Shown: positions 28,001 to 38,141, numbered from the stretch's first letter. The stretch is 64,000 nt of DNA from Cognatundibacterium aquatile (GCF_014699135.1 NZ_JACOFT010000006.1:62001-126000), one strand, 5' to 3'. Made by a program: numbers and translations. The notes: generated by a model from the letters alone, not told the origin.

Positions 28001-29149
28001 ATGAAAACTTGGATTATTCTGCTCTTCGCCAGTTTGCTGAGCGCCTGCGCCAGCCAACCCAACCAAAAATTAAGTAACCTACAACTTCACGATCAGGGCT
28101 TTGGCCCGGCACCGACATCCATCAATGCGGAAGATGTCATGGCGGTCAGCAAAGAAATGCATACGTACATAAAAAATGAAATTACTACCCAGCTACGTGG
28201 AAAATCCCCACAAAAAGCCCTGTTTGAAGCACTTTCCACCAAAGGCCAGATCAAGCTTGAATACGATGCGGAAATGACCCGCAATGCTGCACAGGCCTTC
28301 AACGCCCGCTCCGGAAATTGCCTGTCGCTGGTTTTGATGACTGCAGCACTGGCAAAAGAACTGGGCATGAATGTGCAATTTCAAAATGTCATGATGAATG
28401 AATCCTGGAGCCGCAACAACGATATTTATTTTGCGGTAGGACATGTGAATATCGTATTGGGAAACAAATCGGTATTTAGGAACTCCGCGCAGGAATATAG
28501 TCAATCCATGGTGATAGATTTTCTCCCTCCCAAGGATCTGCGTGGTCAGCGTGCGGAACTGATAGCTGAAGCCACCGTCATTGCCATGTATTTCAACAAC
28601 CGCGCCGCTGAATCGCTGGCACAACATCAGGTCAACGACGCTTACTGGTTTGCACGCGCTGCCCTGATGAGCGACCCTGATTTCATTGCCGCCTACAATA
28701 CCCTTGGCGTGGTATATCACCAGCATGGAGATCTGGCGTTATCTGAAAATGTCTTCAAGCAGATTCTAAGCAAAGAAAAAGAAAACACGATGGCGCTCAG
28801 CAATCTGATCGAAGTATTGCGCAAAGTCGACCGCCAGTCTGAAGCACAGGTGTATGCCGACAGACTGGCAAACCTGCAACCGAATGCTCCCTTCCACTAC
28901 TTTAACCGTGGCATGGCGGCCATGGATCGTGGTGAATACGCCGAAGCCAAAGCCCTGTTCAAACGGGAAATAAAACGCGACCCGAATTATGACGAATTCC
29001 ATTTATGGCTTGCACTGGCACATTTAAAACTGGGTGAAACCAAGGACGCGATAGAAGAACTTACACTGGCACAGGCCAACAGCACCACGCGCAAGGCCCG
29101 GAATTTATATGCAGGCAAACTGGAAAGGATTAAAGCCACGTACCATTAA
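28001..29149 (+). CDS. Lipoprotein with transglutaminase-like and TPR domains
   Basis: 382 aa. A lipobox LLSAC (Cys16) after a hydrophobic leader marks it as a lipoprotein. Residues about 100-185 resemble a transglutaminase/protease-like fold: the Cys in RSGNCLSLVLMTAALAKELG and the His in AVGHVNIV are candidate catalytic residues. From about 215 on there are TPR units (AAYNTLGVVYHQHGDLALSE, PFHYFNRGMAAMDRGEYAEA, EFHLWLALAHLKLGETKDA). The ATG at 28001 follows GAGGA; the open frame upstream is not used. Role unknown, possibly envelope assembly. No obvious operon partner. Confidence 0.8.
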   Translation: MKTWIILLFASLLSACASQPNQKLSNLQLHDQGFGPAPTSINAEDVMAVSKEMHTYIKNEITTQLRGKSPQKALFEALSTKGQIKLEYDAEMTRNAAQAFNARSGNCLSLVLMTAALAKELGMNVQFQNVMMNESWSRNNDIYFAVGHVNIVLGNKSVFRNSAQEYSQSMVIDFLPPKDLRGQRAELIAEATVIAMYFNNRAAESLAQHQVNDAYWFARAALMSDPDFIAAYNTLGVVYHQHGDLALSENVFKQILSKEKENTMALSNLIEVLRKVDRQSEAQVYADRLANLQPNAPFHYFNRGMAAMDRGEYAEAKALFKREIKRDPNYDEFHLWLALAHLKLGETKDAIEELTLAQANSTTRKARNLYAGKLERIKATYH

Positions 29150-29273
29150 GCCATTCAAATATTAGCGATCAGGCACTTACCGATACGAGATCCGGCGTCT
29201 GATTGACAACAATGTGGAAATTCGACCACGTTGCAAGGTCATCTGCTTTCTCGTCTAAGATTATAATTGGCGG

Positions 29274-30584
29274 ATGGAAAATCCTGTTCAATTCGTTCAA
29301 TGGCTGCGCTCAGTCGCGCCGTATATTCACGCCTTTCGTGGCAAAACCTTTGTGGTCGCCTTTCCTGGCGAACTGGTCATGGCAGGTGCACTGCCCGTGC
29401 TGGCACAGGATTTGTCTTTATTGCACGCACTTGGCATCAAAATTGTCATCGTCCACGGCTCCCGCCCGCAGGTCGCTGAACAACTCGCCTTGCGTAACGT
29501 GGAAGGCCGTTTTCACAATGGTATCCGGATTACCGATATCGCCGCACTCGAATGCTCGAAAGAGGCCGCTGGCGAATTGCGTCTCGATATCGAAGCGGCA
29601 TTCAGTCAGGGCTTGCCCAACACCCCGATGGCACACGCCGCGATACGACTGATTTCCGGTAATTTTGTCACCGCCAAACCGATAGGCATCGTCGATGGCA
29701 TCGACTTCGGCCTGACAGGCACCGCGCGCAAAGTCGCTTACGACACCATAGGCCGTATTCTTGATGGTGGCAGCCTGGTTTTGCTGGGGCCACTCGGTTT
29801 CTCTCCTACCGGCGAAGCATTCAACCTGACGATGGAAGATGTTGCCGTCTCAGCCGCCAGTGCGCTGCGCGCCGACAAGCTGATTTTCATTTCAGAAACG
29901 CCGATGATGGTGGATCGCGAAGGTGCTGAAATCCGCGAGCTTTCCTTCATTCAGGCAGAAAAAGAATTGGCTGCCAATTACCTGCCGCCGGATTCTGCGT
30001 TTTATCTGGAACATGCAGTCAAAGCCTCGCGTGGCGGCGTACCGCGTATTCATATCGTGCCGTATGAAATGGATGGTTCTGCGTTGCTGGAATTGTTCAC
30101 GCATGATGGTGTCGGCACGATGGTCTCGTCGGAAAATCTCGAAAGTCTGCGCGAAGCGACGATTGAAGATGTCGGCGGCATTATTAAACTGATAGAACCG
30201 CTCGAAGCCGACGGCACGCTGGTGAAACGTGGCCGCGAACTGATAGAGCGCGAAATCAATTACTTCTCGGTGATTGAACATGATGGCGTGATTTTCGGCT
30301 GCGCTGCCTTATATCCGTTCCCGTTTGAAAAAATGGGCGAAATGGCCTGCCTGACGGTCAATCCGGACGTACAGAGTCAGGGCGACGGTGAACGTATTCT
30401 GAAACACATAGAAAAACGCGCACGCCGCGCTGGCTTTCATTCACTGTTTGTGCTGACAACCCGTACTGAGCATTGGTTCCTGAAACGCGGCTTTGTCAAA
30501 GCAACCGTTGATGATTTGCCGAAAGACCGGCAAAAAATGTACAACTGGCAGCGCAAGTCATTGGTGTTGATCAAGCAGCTCTGA
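29274..30584 (+). CDS. argA: N-acetylglutamate synthase
   Basis: First step of arginine synthesis: acetyl-CoA plus glutamate. 436 aa with two domains: an amino-acid-kinase-like domain (residues 1-290, IVHGSRPQVAEQL) that binds arginine for feedback inhibition, and a C-terminal GNAT domain (CLTVNPDVQSQGDGERIL with the acetyl-CoA loop). Length and order match bacterial ArgA. Followed 79 bp later by yggX on the same strand. Confidence 0.94.
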   Translation: MENPVQFVQWLRSVAPYIHAFRGKTFVVAFPGELVMAGALPVLAQDLSLLHALGIKIVIVHGSRPQVAEQLALRNVEGRFHNGIRITDIAALECSKEAAGELRLDIEAAFSQGLPNTPMAHAAIRLISGNFVTAKPIGIVDGIDFGLTGTARKVAYDTIGRILDGGSLVLLGPLGFSPTGEAFNLTMEDVAVSAASALRADKLIFISETPMMVDREGAEIRELSFIQAEKELAANYLPPDSAFYLEHAVKASRGGVPRIHIVPYEMDGSALLELFTHDGVGTMVSSENLESLREATIEDVGGIIKLIEPLEADGTLVKRGRELIEREINYFSVIEHDGVIFGCAALYPFPFEKMGEMACLTVNPDVQSQGDGERILKHIEKRARRAGFHSLFVLTTRTEHWFLKRGFVKATVDDLPKDRQKMYNWQRKSLVLIKQL

Positions 30585-30663
30585 TCACTTGGCTTTATAA
30601 TCCACGGCGGTTGAATGACTGTGACGTCCGCTGTGTTTTGACGAATTACTAAGGAGTATTACT

Positions 30664-30936
30664 ATGGCCCGTATGGTCCACTGCATCAAACTAAACAAAG
30701 AAGCTGAAGGCCTGGATTTCCCGCCATATCCGGGTGAGCTGGGTAAAAAGATCTATGAAAGCGTATCCAAAGAAGCCTGGGCTGGCTGGATGAAACATCA
30801 GACCATGCTGGTCAATGAAAACCGCCTGAACCTTGCCGACACCCGCGCCCGTAAATATCTGGCGACGCAGATGGAAAAACATTTCTTTGGTGACGGTGCC
30901 GACGCCGCTGCCGGTTATGTACCTCCAACGGAATAA
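30664..30936 (+). CDS. yggX: Probable Fe(2+)-trafficking protein YggX
   Basis: 90 aa. Starts [24 protein letters not shown], the YggX signature, with the single conserved Cys7. YggX protects iron-sulfur proteins from oxidative damage and moves iron in enterobacteria. An AAGGAG box precedes the ATG. Ends in a strong terminator. Confidence 0.94.
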   Translation: MARMVHCIKLNKEAEGLDFPPYPGELGKKIYESVSKEAWAGWMKHQTMLVNENRLNLADTRARKYLATQMEKHFFGDGADAAAGYVPPTE

Positions 30937-30953
30937 TCACCTTCCGCTCAGAT

Positions 30954-30981
30954 AAAAAGCCCGCAACTCGCGGGCTTTTTT
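30954..30981 (+). terminator. Intrinsic terminator of argA-yggX
   Basis: Stem AAAAAGCCCGC / GCGGGCTTTTT with an AACTC loop and a T-run. Confidence 0.95.
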
Positions 30982-31203
30982 CTTAGTAACGCATAAAAAT
31001 CAGCGCGCAACGTATCGATATCGGCATGATGGTATTTCGTCATATCAAAGAATCACCGTTATTTAAAAAATCAGTTTTTGCTGTTTTTATGGGAAACCTG
31101 TGCATTTTTGTGTTTTCTTAAGATTTTGTTCAGAAATGCCATCTATGCTGAGCATTCTCACTGATATTTCTATTCCAAAATGCACCTAACCCTGGGTTCA
31201 ACG

Positions 31204-32469
31204 ATGAACATCTACAAAAAACGGGCAGCACTCAGGATAGGACTGGTCAGTCTGCTGCTGGCGATACTTGGCAGCCCTCTGGCCTGGCTGATTTCACGCG
31301 AAAATGCCGAAAAAGAAGTCGTTTTGTTTGCCATCGAAGAAAGTCGCCGCCCGCTGGCGTTTCTGAACGATGCAAGCAAATCTGATACCGATAACGCCAG
31401 TCAAGCACAAAATGGCGCAAACATTCTGACCAGCGGCATATTCGACATTGCCGAAGTCTACGATGCGCAAGGCAAAAAATTAGCTGAACAAATGACACCG
31501 ACCGGAAGTCTGGTTGAAAACCAGTTGCCACATCATGCACGCCCAAACTATCAGGATACGCACTACGAAAATAATGCGATCAGTCTGGAAGGAGAAAAAA
31601 GAACGGCCATCCGTGTGTTCGTTCCACTGTTTGACAAGCAAAAGAAACTGAGCGGCTATTTTGAAGGTGTGCGCGTGATACCCGAATGGCAAATGCAGCA
31701 AATTTCTGCCGATGCCAGCATCGTTGCGCTGATGGTGGCGATTGCGTCATTGCTGTGCGGGATGACGATTTACCCGGTGGTCACCTACCTCGCGAAAGAA
31801 AACGAACGCAAAACGCTGCAGATCTATGAATCGCACATTTCGATGATGGAAGCGCTCGGGCGCGCCATCGCAAAACGGGATTCAGATACCGGCTCGCACA
31901 ATTATCGGGTTGCCTGGATGTCAGCGCTGATGGGCGAGAAGCGTGGTTTGAGCGGCGAACACATGCAAGGACTGATCATCGGCAGTTTTTTACACGATGT
32001 CGGAAAAATCGGTATTCCGGATGCGATCCTGTTAAAACCGGGAAAACATACGCCGGAAGAAATGCAGATTATGCGCACCCATGTTGAACATGGCGAACAG
32101 ATCGTCAAAGGAGCAGGCTGGTTGCCCAGCGTAGCCGCCGTGGTCGCGGCACATCATGAAAAATGGGATGGCCAGGGTTATCCGCGTGGGCTACAGGGCG
32201 ACGCCATTCCCTTGGAAGCCAGAATATTTGCGATTGTGGATGTATTTGATGCTTTGTGTTCAAAGCGTCCATACAAAGAACCGTTCAGCTATGAGCAAGC
32301 CATTGCGATTTTACGAGAAGGAGCAGGCAGCCATTTCGACCCGGATCTGCTGGCACAATTTCTCGACATCGCCAGTTCGGTCTACAACACGATCTCGTCC
32401 ATGAACGAAGAACAAATACATGCATTACTCAGAGATACCATGACGCGCCACTTCGTCATCACTGCATGA
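31204..32469 (+). CDS. Membrane-anchored HD-GYP domain protein (c-di-GMP phosphodiesterase-like)
   Basis: 421 aa. Two hydrophobic segments (about residues 10-30 and 176-200) flank a periplasmic sensor region. The C-terminal HD-GYP domain shows HNYRVAWMSA, FLHDVGKIGIPDAIL (HD pair), HHEKWDGQGYP (GYP) and FAIVDVFDAL. All expected metal ligands seem present, so it should hydrolyse cyclic di-GMP, by family. The start is uncertain: ATG 31180 adds eight residues; MNIYKKRAALR at 31204 was chosen as a typical basic leader. Monocistronic. Confidence 0.87.
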   Translation: MNIYKKRAALRIGLVSLLLAILGSPLAWLISRENAEKEVVLFAIEESRRPLAFLNDASKSDTDNASQAQNGANILTSGIFDIAEVYDAQGKKLAEQMTPTGSLVENQLPHHARPNYQDTHYENNAISLEGEKRTAIRVFVPLFDKQKKLSGYFEGVRVIPEWQMQQISADASIVALMVAIASLLCGMTIYPVVTYLAKENERKTLQIYESHISMMEALGRAIAKRDSDTGSHNYRVAWMSALMGEKRGLSGEHMQGLIIGSFLHDVGKIGIPDAILLKPGKHTPEEMQIMRTHVEHGEQIVKGAGWLPSVAAVVAAHHEKWDGQGYPRGLQGDAIPLEARIFAIVDVFDALCSKRPYKEPFSYEQAIAILREGAGSHFDPDLLAQFLDIASSVYNTISSMNEEQIHALLRDTMTRHFVITA

Positions 32470-32604
32470 GCGGCGTCAGAACTCTGCTTCGTCTTACAGA
32501 TACGGTGAGTGTCGTATCAGTGCAACCTCAGCCAGCATTTCAATGTCAGCACAATCGAGAATGCTAAAATATTAAGCACGATTTGTTCTGACAAGGTTGA
32601 CATC

Positions 32605-34410
32605 ATGTACCGGACTATCCTCACCGCTCTCAGTCGCTTGTTCAGCATTTTCACGTTACTGGCACTCGTTTCCTGTGGGTCAGGCGACACCTCTGCAAAT
32701 AAAGAAACGGTCGCACCAGTTGCCGGCATTCGTGCCGTCACTGCAAGCGGTGCGGTCAGCGACACAATCTATGTTTTGCCCGAAACAGGCTGGTACTGGA
32801 ACCCGGCAGAAGGCGGTCGTGGCTTTGCGATTGAACGTCAGGGAGACAAGATATTTTTATCTGGCTTTCTGTACGAAAGCAATGGCCATCCGACCTGGTA
32901 TGTCACCACGATGGAAATGCAGTCGAACAAACAATTCATAGGATCGCTGGCGCGTTTTGCCGGTGGGCAGAGTCTGACTGGTGACTATAAAGGTGCGACG
33001 CAGAGTCAGGTTGGATATGCAGTACTCTCGTTTACGTCCGCGACTGAAGGTACGCTATATGTCACGCCGGATACCGGTGAAAACGCGATTACGGTCAAAC
33101 TGCAGCGGTTTCCGATTTCCACTCCGGCGCCGTTTCAGGCTTCGGCAGCCAGTTTTCAGAATGGCTGGTGGTGGAGTGACAAAGAAGGCGGGCGCGGCTA
33201 TTTTATTGAAGTACAGGGCAATCAGGCCTTTATTGGCAGCTTCATGTACGACAACGCTGGCGAACCGACCTGGTACGTCAGTTCCGCCACGTTATCCGCA
33301 CCGAACAAACTCAGCGGATCACTGCAGGAATATGCTGGCGGTCAGACCTTAATCGGCGGCTACAAATCAGCGGGACTAAAAGCCAATGCAGGTGATATGA
33401 GCTTCAACTTCACTGCCGCCGATGCCGCGACGATGACACTGCCAAACGGAAAGCCGGTACAACTCAGCCGTTTTGGATTCAGCACCTCAACCAGTTCTGC
33501 ACCGCCGTCAGTCAATTGCACCTCACCGCAAATACTGCAAAATGGCAGTTGCGTCACCGCCACCGCGCCGGTTCCGATTCGCCCTGTGTTTTATTTCACC
33601 ATCACTCCGGTTCAAAGCGGAAACTATTACGGTGTCATGCTCTGCTATGCGGGCCCTTACGATTGCGACACACTGGTCAATTCCATTTTTGTCAGCAATG
33701 AAGAGTTACAAGACCCGGATACCGCCGAAGCCTTAATTTATGCCAAAAGCGTTGCGGAAGAATTCCGGCAGATTATCGACCGGCTGTGGCGGGCAAAAAC
33801 CTACCCGAGCAATACAGCCCTGGCAGCGGCCTTCCGTACAGCGATACAAAACAATCTCGCAAACCGAGGCAAAACCGCTGTCAATGACGCGACCAATTAT
33901 CTGATGACGGCTGGCTATCCGGCCGCTTCCACCGCAGCCCCAGTCACGCCAACCTGCTATGCACCACAAATACCGCAGAATGGTGTGTGCGTCACGCCGC
34001 CGACACCAGTGACCTGCAAAGCGCCGCAAATACTCTCTAACGGTTCCTGCGTCACGCCACTACCTTTGGATGTGAGACCAATATACGGCGCCTACGGCAT
34101 CGCTACGCCGCAAAATCATAAACAGTTTTCAGACGCAATTTGCGATAGCTGGCAAGTCATCGGCGCACCCGTGGTGCTCAGCACTTGCACGACCAAATCG
34201 GGTTACTGGGGCTATGAAGTCATCGAAAACCGCAGCGCCACAACGGCAAGAATTTGCTACAAAGCGTATTTCCATAGCGGTGCAGCGCCAGATAAAGGCT
34301 GTTACTCCTACATGAAATCGATGGAAATAATGACGCCATATTGCCCTGACTGCGCCAGCAAAAAAGGAGGCGCAAGACAAATCGACTTAACCGAATTCAC
34401 ACCGCAGTAA
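32605..34410 (+). CDS. Large repeat-containing lipoprotein
   Basis: 601 aa, family not named. Lipobox LVSC (Cys24). Two ~100-residue repeats follow (about 50-165 and 180-290): each begins GW(Y/W)W…EGGRG(F/Y) and contains NG/AGxPTWYV…GSL…AGGQxLxGxYK, so a duplicated beta-rich domain is likely. A motif C-x-(S/A)PQIL-x-NGSCVT occurs three times (near residues 302, 482 and 500), suggesting small disulfide-linked modules. A helical segment and a Cys-rich C-terminal domain (CDSWQV, CYKAYF, CPDC) complete it. Probably outer-surface or periplasmic. A basic leader MYRTILTALSR sets the start; the frame is open further up. Confidence 0.8.
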   Translation: MYRTILTALSRLFSIFTLLALVSCGSGDTSANKETVAPVAGIRAVTASGAVSDTIYVLPETGWYWNPAEGGRGFAIERQGDKIFLSGFLYESNGHPTWYVTTMEMQSNKQFIGSLARFAGGQSLTGDYKGATQSQVGYAVLSFTSATEGTLYVTPDTGENAITVKLQRFPISTPAPFQASAASFQNGWWWSDKEGGRGYFIEVQGNQAFIGSFMYDNAGEPTWYVSSATLSAPNKLSGSLQEYAGGQTLIGGYKSAGLKANAGDMSFNFTAADAATMTLPNGKPVQLSRFGFSTSTSSAPPSVNCTSPQILQNGSCVTATAPVPIRPVFYFTITPVQSGNYYGVMLCYAGPYDCDTLVNSIFVSNEELQDPDTAEALIYAKSVAEEFRQIIDRLWRAKTYPSNTALAAAFRTAIQNNLANRGKTAVNDATNYLMTAGYPAASTAAPVTPTCYAPQIPQNGVCVTPPTPVTCKAPQILSNGSCVTPLPLDVRPIYGAYGIATPQNHKQFSDAICDSWQVIGAPVVLSTCTTKSGYWGYEVIENRSATTARICYKAYFHSGAAPDKGCYSYMKSMEIMTPYCPDCASKKGGARQIDLTEFTPQ

Positions 34411-34465
34411 CATGGCCCCCCTGACCTCATGCCTGCGGCATGCCAAAAAGAATGCCTGGAAGCTT

Positions 34466-34551
34466 AAAATATACTCCCCCCAGTATATAAAGCAGCCCTT
34501 TGTTTATAAGGAGATGACGGTGGTTTTATTAAATTAGTGGGGGAGTATGCA
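34466..34551 (+). repeat. ATACTCCCC intergenic repeat, copy B (86 bp)
   Basis: Left end AAAATATACTCCCCCC, right end GGGGGAGTATGCA: ten-base inverted ends (ATACTCCCCC / GGGGGAGTAT) around about 60 bp. Ungapped hand alignment with the reverse complement of 62250-62335 gives 62 of 86 identical positions. It lies between convergent genes, just left of a terminator. Confidence 0.8.
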
Positions 34552-34579
34552 AAAATGGCTGTCAACGACAGCCATTTTT
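34552..34579. terminator. Bidirectional terminator lipoprotein / rpiA
   Basis: Perfect 12-bp stem AAAATGGCTGTC / GACAGCCATTTT with an AAC loop, directly after repeat copy B and between convergent genes. Confidence 0.92.
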
Positions 34580-34686
34580 ATGTTCACCGATCTGTTTGAG
34601 TCCATTGCGAATCAGTCGCAGATCAGTTGCAGGTCTGTCGTGAAAATTACCGCATTTCACTCAGAATGAGCACTCAGAACGCGTGC

Positions 34687-35358
34687 TCAGAATTGCAGAG
34701 TTTTCACGCCTTCTGCCGTTCCCAGCAGGCAGACATTCGCGCCTTGTTGCGCAAACAAACCCACCGTCACGACACCCACGATGTTATTGATCGTCGCTTC
34801 CAGTGCCACCGGATCAGCGATCTGCAGGCCATGCACATCGAGGATCATATTGCCGTTATCCGTCAGCAAAGGTTTGCCGTCTTTCAGACGCAAACGCGCC
34901 TCGCCACCCAGCGCATTGAGCTTACGCGTCACCACCGCATGCGACATCGGAATCACCTCAACCGGCAACGGAAATTTGCCCAGTTGATCGACGAGTTTAG
35001 AGCCATCGGCGATACAGACAAATTTATCGGCCACGGAAGCTACAATTTTTTCACGGGTCAGCGCAGCGCCACCACCTTTAATCATCGCGCCTTGCGGCGT
35101 AATCTCATCTGCACCGTCGATATACACGGGCATGGATGTCACCTCATTCAGATCGAGTACGGTGATGCCGTGATCACGCAAGCGTTGCGCAGTGGCTTCC
35201 GACGACGCGACGGCCGCCTTGATTTTATGCTTCATTTTTGCCAGTTCATCGATAAAGAAATTGGCAGTCGAGCCTGTGCCGACGCCGACAATCTCATTTT
35301 CAACAACATAAGCAATCGCTGCCTGGGCAACAGCGCGTTTCAGTTCATCCTGGGTCAT
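34687..35358 (-). CDS. rpiA: Ribose-5-phosphate isomerase A
   Basis: A 223-aa enzyme of the pentose phosphate pathway interconverting ribose 5-phosphate and ribulose 5-phosphate. Motifs: [11 protein letters not shown], the DGADE catalytic loop ([21 protein letters not shown]) and [10 protein letters not shown]. The ATG at 35358 ([10 protein letters not shown]) has a TGGAAA box upstream; the longer frame begins with ATT and was rejected. Ended by the terminator at 34552-34579. Confidence 0.95.
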   Translation of the reverse strand: MTQDELKRAVAQAAIAYVVENEIVGVGTGSTANFFIDELAKMKHKIKAAVASSEATAQRLRDHGITVLDLNEVTSMPVYIDGADEITPQGAMIKGGGAALTREKIVASVADKFVCIADGSKLVDQLGKFPLPVEVIPMSHAVVTRKLNALGGEARLRLKDGKPLLTDNGNMILDVHGLQIADPVALEATINNIVGVVTVGLFAQQGANVCLLGTAEGVKTLQF

Positions 35359-35454
35359 GTGATTTCCAATCAAGCGTGGACTTTAGTATTGCAGTCCAAA
35401 AGTTCAAAAAATTTGCGCTATTTTACCGGACAGCAGACCAGTACATAGTAAAGC

Positions 35455-36474
35455 TCAGACCGGCCACAATGGCGCTTCATCCATCAGCGCAATCTGCTCG
35501 CGCAATTCGAGTATGCGATCCTGCCAGTAACGCTGGCTGTTAAACCATGGGAACGCCGCCGGAAATGCCGGATCATCCCAGCGTTGCGCCAACCACGCCG
35601 AATAATGCAGCAGACGCAGGGTACGCAGCGCTTCAATCAGATGCAGCTGGCGCGCATCAAAGTCGAAAAAGTCTTCATAACCGACCAGAATATCGGTCAG
35701 CTGGCTCTGCATCTCGGCACGGCTGCCGGACAACAGCATCCACAAATCCTGTATGCCCGGCCCCATGCGGCTATCGTCAAAATCGACAAAATGCGGCCCG
35801 GCCTGCTCGCCCGATTCCAGCCACAAGACATTGCCCATGTGGCAGTCACCATGCAAACGCAGCATCTGCACCTCCCCTGCCCGCTCGTAACAGCGCGCAA
35901 TGCCATCGAGCGCCTGCTGCGATACCGATGCATACGCCTGCAGCAAATCTGGCGGAATGAAATCATGCTCCAGCAACCATTGCCTCGGTGCGATACCAAA
36001 GGTGTGCTGATCAATTGCGGGTCGGTGACAATACGTCTGCATTGCGCCAACGGCGTGTATGCGTCCGATGAAACGTCCCAACCATTCCAGTGTGGCGGCA
36101 TCGCCGATTTCCGGCGCGCGCCCGCTCTGCCGCGGGAACAAGGCAAAACGATAGCCGTGATACTGATGCAGACTGTCGCCAGCCGCATTCACTATCGCAG
36201 GCACAACGGGTATCTCTTGCTCAACCAGCTCGCGCACAAACTGGTGCTCTTCGAGAATCGCCGCATCGCTCCAGCGCTGTGGCCGGTAAAACTTAGCGAT
36301 CACAGCAGGCGCGTCATCCAGCGCAAGCTGATACACGCGGTTTTCATAGCTATTGAGCGCCAATAAACGCCCATCACAATGCAAGCCGCAACTGTCAACG
36401 GCATCAAGCACCAGATCGGGCGTCAGGTCGGCGAAGGAAACGGCCAAAGTTACAGGGGAAATTTGTTCTGTCAT
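35455..36474 (-). CDS. srkA: Serine/threonine protein kinase, stress response kinase A type
   Basis: A 339-aa kinase of the SrkA/YihE (APH-like fold) family, which in E. coli opposes MazF-mediated death under stress. Nucleotide-binding Lys is in VIAKFYRP, the catalytic loop is LHGDCHMGNVLW and the Mg-binding motif is FVDFDDSRMGP. The ORF is open upstream, but MTEQISPVTLAVSF at 36474 is the likely start. No dsbA follows, unlike in E. coli. Confidence 0.9.
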   Translation of the reverse strand: MTEQISPVTLAVSFADLTPDLVLDAVDSCGLHCDGRLLALNSYENRVYQLALDDAPAVIAKFYRPQRWSDAAILEEHQFVRELVEQEIPVVPAIVNAAGDSLHQYHGYRFALFPRQSGRAPEIGDAATLEWLGRFIGRIHAVGAMQTYCHRPAIDQHTFGIAPRQWLLEHDFIPPDLLQAYASVSQQALDGIARCYERAGEVQMLRLHGDCHMGNVLWLESGEQAGPHFVDFDDSRMGPGIQDLWMLLSGSRAEMQSQLTDILVGYEDFFDFDARQLHLIEALRTLRLLHYSAWLAQRWDDPAFPAAFPWFNSQRYWQDRILELREQIALMDEAPLWPV

Positions 36475-36625
36475 AGCCGAATTGTACGTGCTTATCCAGC
36501 ATAGGCTTTGATTTACGCGCCTCTGAGAACGATTTAATTCCACGGAAAAACGCAGAAAACACCTGCACAGCCTGACGACAAAGCGCTACACTTCCGGTAT
36601 TTTCATCACACCAACAGGTAACACC

Positions 36626-37327
36626 ATGCATCTCGACGAACCGCTCAGCGACAAAGAATTCAACGAACTCGATAAATTTCTCATGTCCGATAAGGTAGGC
36701 GATGAAGGTATGACGATGGACGCCTTGCACGGCTATCTGACAGCGATTGCGCTCGGGCCTGAAATGATACCGATGGCGGAATGGCTGCCGAAAGTCTGGG
36801 GTCTGCCGGAACAGGGCGAACCTAAGTTCAAAAACGAAAAAGAAATGCAGCGCATCACGCAACTGATCGCGCGTTTTATGAATGAAATACAAATCACGTT
36901 TGAAGTCGCACCACAGGAATATGAACCTTTATTCTGCGTGATGGAACAAAACGGCAAAGAACTCATCGACGGCGAAACCTGGGCCTGGGGCTTCTGGGAA
37001 GGCATGCAGTTACGCGAAGAAGCCTGGGAAGCCGCCTGGGAATCCGAAGAAATCGGCCCTTTGCTGCAACCTATCTATTTGCTCGGCGCTGAAGAAATCG
37101 AAGAAGAAGAAATGCGCTTCGTTGACACACCAGAAAAATGCCACGAACTGGCGCTGACGCTGGAAGCATCGATTCCCGCGATACGCCGTTTCTGGGTGCC
37201 TTTGCGCAAATCCGGTGTCACAACCGTAAAACGCGAAACAGCGAAAGTCGGTCGCAATGATCCCTGCCCTTGCGGCAGCGGTAAAAAATACAAAGTCTGC
37301 TGCGGTGCTGAACCAACTATCCATTAA
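36626..37327 (+). CDS. UPF0149 (YecA-type) protein with C-terminal SEC-C motif
   Basis: 233 aa. N-terminal UPF0149/YgfB-like region ([14 protein letters not shown] … [15 protein letters not shown]) and WAWGFWEGM. The C-terminal SEC-C zinc motif [18 protein letters not shown] resembles the SecA tail that binds SecB and ribosomes. This two-part form matches YecA, a zinc-dependent chaperone-linked protein. Divergent from srkA; promoter lies within about 150 bp. Confidence 0.9.
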   Translation: MHLDEPLSDKEFNELDKFLMSDKVGDEGMTMDALHGYLTAIALGPEMIPMAEWLPKVWGLPEQGEPKFKNEKEMQRITQLIARFMNEIQITFEVAPQEYEPLFCVMEQNGKELIDGETWAWGFWEGMQLREEAWEAAWESEEIGPLLQPIYLLGAEEIEEEEMRFVDTPEKCHELALTLEASIPAIRRFWVPLRKSGVTTVKRETAKVGRNDPCPCGSGKKYKVCCGAEPTIH

Positions 37328-37470
37328 TTCGGGTTCACGATAACAGGCAGGCATCAGGAAGAAAATATTGTGTTTATTCTCCTCCTGAAAGCGGCCAAAC
37401 CGCTAGTCAATATTGACCCTAGCTTCACTCATAACGCAGCAACGACGAAGCAAATACTTGAAAGGCCGCC

Positions 37471-37749
37471 ATGGGCATAGAATATTCGATAGAATTTTCC
37501 TTTACTGATGCACATCGCGTCGCCAGTTTATTCGCCGCCATCGGTGCGTTAACCGTCACATTACCAACAGGTGCCCGTTACGATTTTCAATCCGCTGTCG
37601 CCGGAAGAATGCCGGATGGCACCGCAAAAATAACAGAGTCAGGCGTGATTTTTTATTCGCACGGTGGCCAAGGCGAGGAATATTTAGGTAAAGTCATCGC
37701 TTCGCTGATCAGGGAGTTCGGTAGTGTCAACGTACGGAAAACTCAGTAA
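37471..37749 (+). CDS. Small hypothetical protein
   Basis: 92 aa, not recognised. No signal peptide or membrane segment. It looks like a compact alpha/beta domain (MGIEYSIEFSFTDAHRV … GTAKITESGVIFYSHGG). Codon use and amino-acid content look like a real cytosolic protein. Between the SEC-C protein and the acyl-CoA-binding protein on the same strand. Confidence 0.6.
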   Translation: MGIEYSIEFSFTDAHRVASLFAAIGALTVTLPTGARYDFQSAVAGRMPDGTAKITESGVIFYSHGGQGEEYLGKVIASLIREFGSVNVRKTQ

Positions 37750-37889
37750 ATTATCGTCCCTGATTCAACTGGCGCTGATCCAGTACTAAGCTCATCTTGC
37801 TGGAAGGAACCCTCTAGCAGAAATGCTGGCGAACACATCTTCAGCGTGTTATTTTTTGCGCTTTCGTTTAAAGACCGCCGGAGACCCGC

Positions 37890-38141
37890 ATGAGCTTGCA
37901 AGAACAATTCAACCAGGCATTGGCAGATTCTAAAAATTTGCCGGAACGCCCTGACAATATGACGCTGTTAAAAATCTATGCTTTGTATAAGCAAGGCAGC
38001 ACTGGCGACGCAACTGGCGATCGCCCTGGCATGACGGACTTTGTCGGTCGCGCCAAGTTTGATGCGTGGGCTGGCCTGAAAGGCACCACGCAGGAAGCCG
38101 CGATGCAACAGTACATTGATCTGATTAACTCACTGAAATAA
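37890..38141 (+). CDS. Acyl-CoA-binding protein
   Basis: 83 aa, ACBP family (PF00887). Contains LPERPDNMTLLKIYALYKQ and the conserved FVGRAKFDAWAGLKGTTQEAA ligand-binding helix region. It binds medium- to long-chain acyl-CoA and buffers the pool. Such small ACBPs are sporadic in bacteria but common in Burkholderiales. Confidence 0.93.
   Translation: MSLQEQFNQALADSKNLPERPDNMTLLKIYALYKQGSTGDATGDRPGMTDFVGRAKFDAWAGLKGTTQEAAMQQYIDLINSLK

Noticed and set aside
34627-35448. 273-codon plus-strand open frame
   Set aside because: Antisense shadow of rpiA; His/Arg/Gln-rich, not protein-like.
37354-37387. Hairpin TCAGGA … TCCTGA after the SEC-C protein
   Set aside because: Two mismatches and no T-run; not enough to call a terminator.
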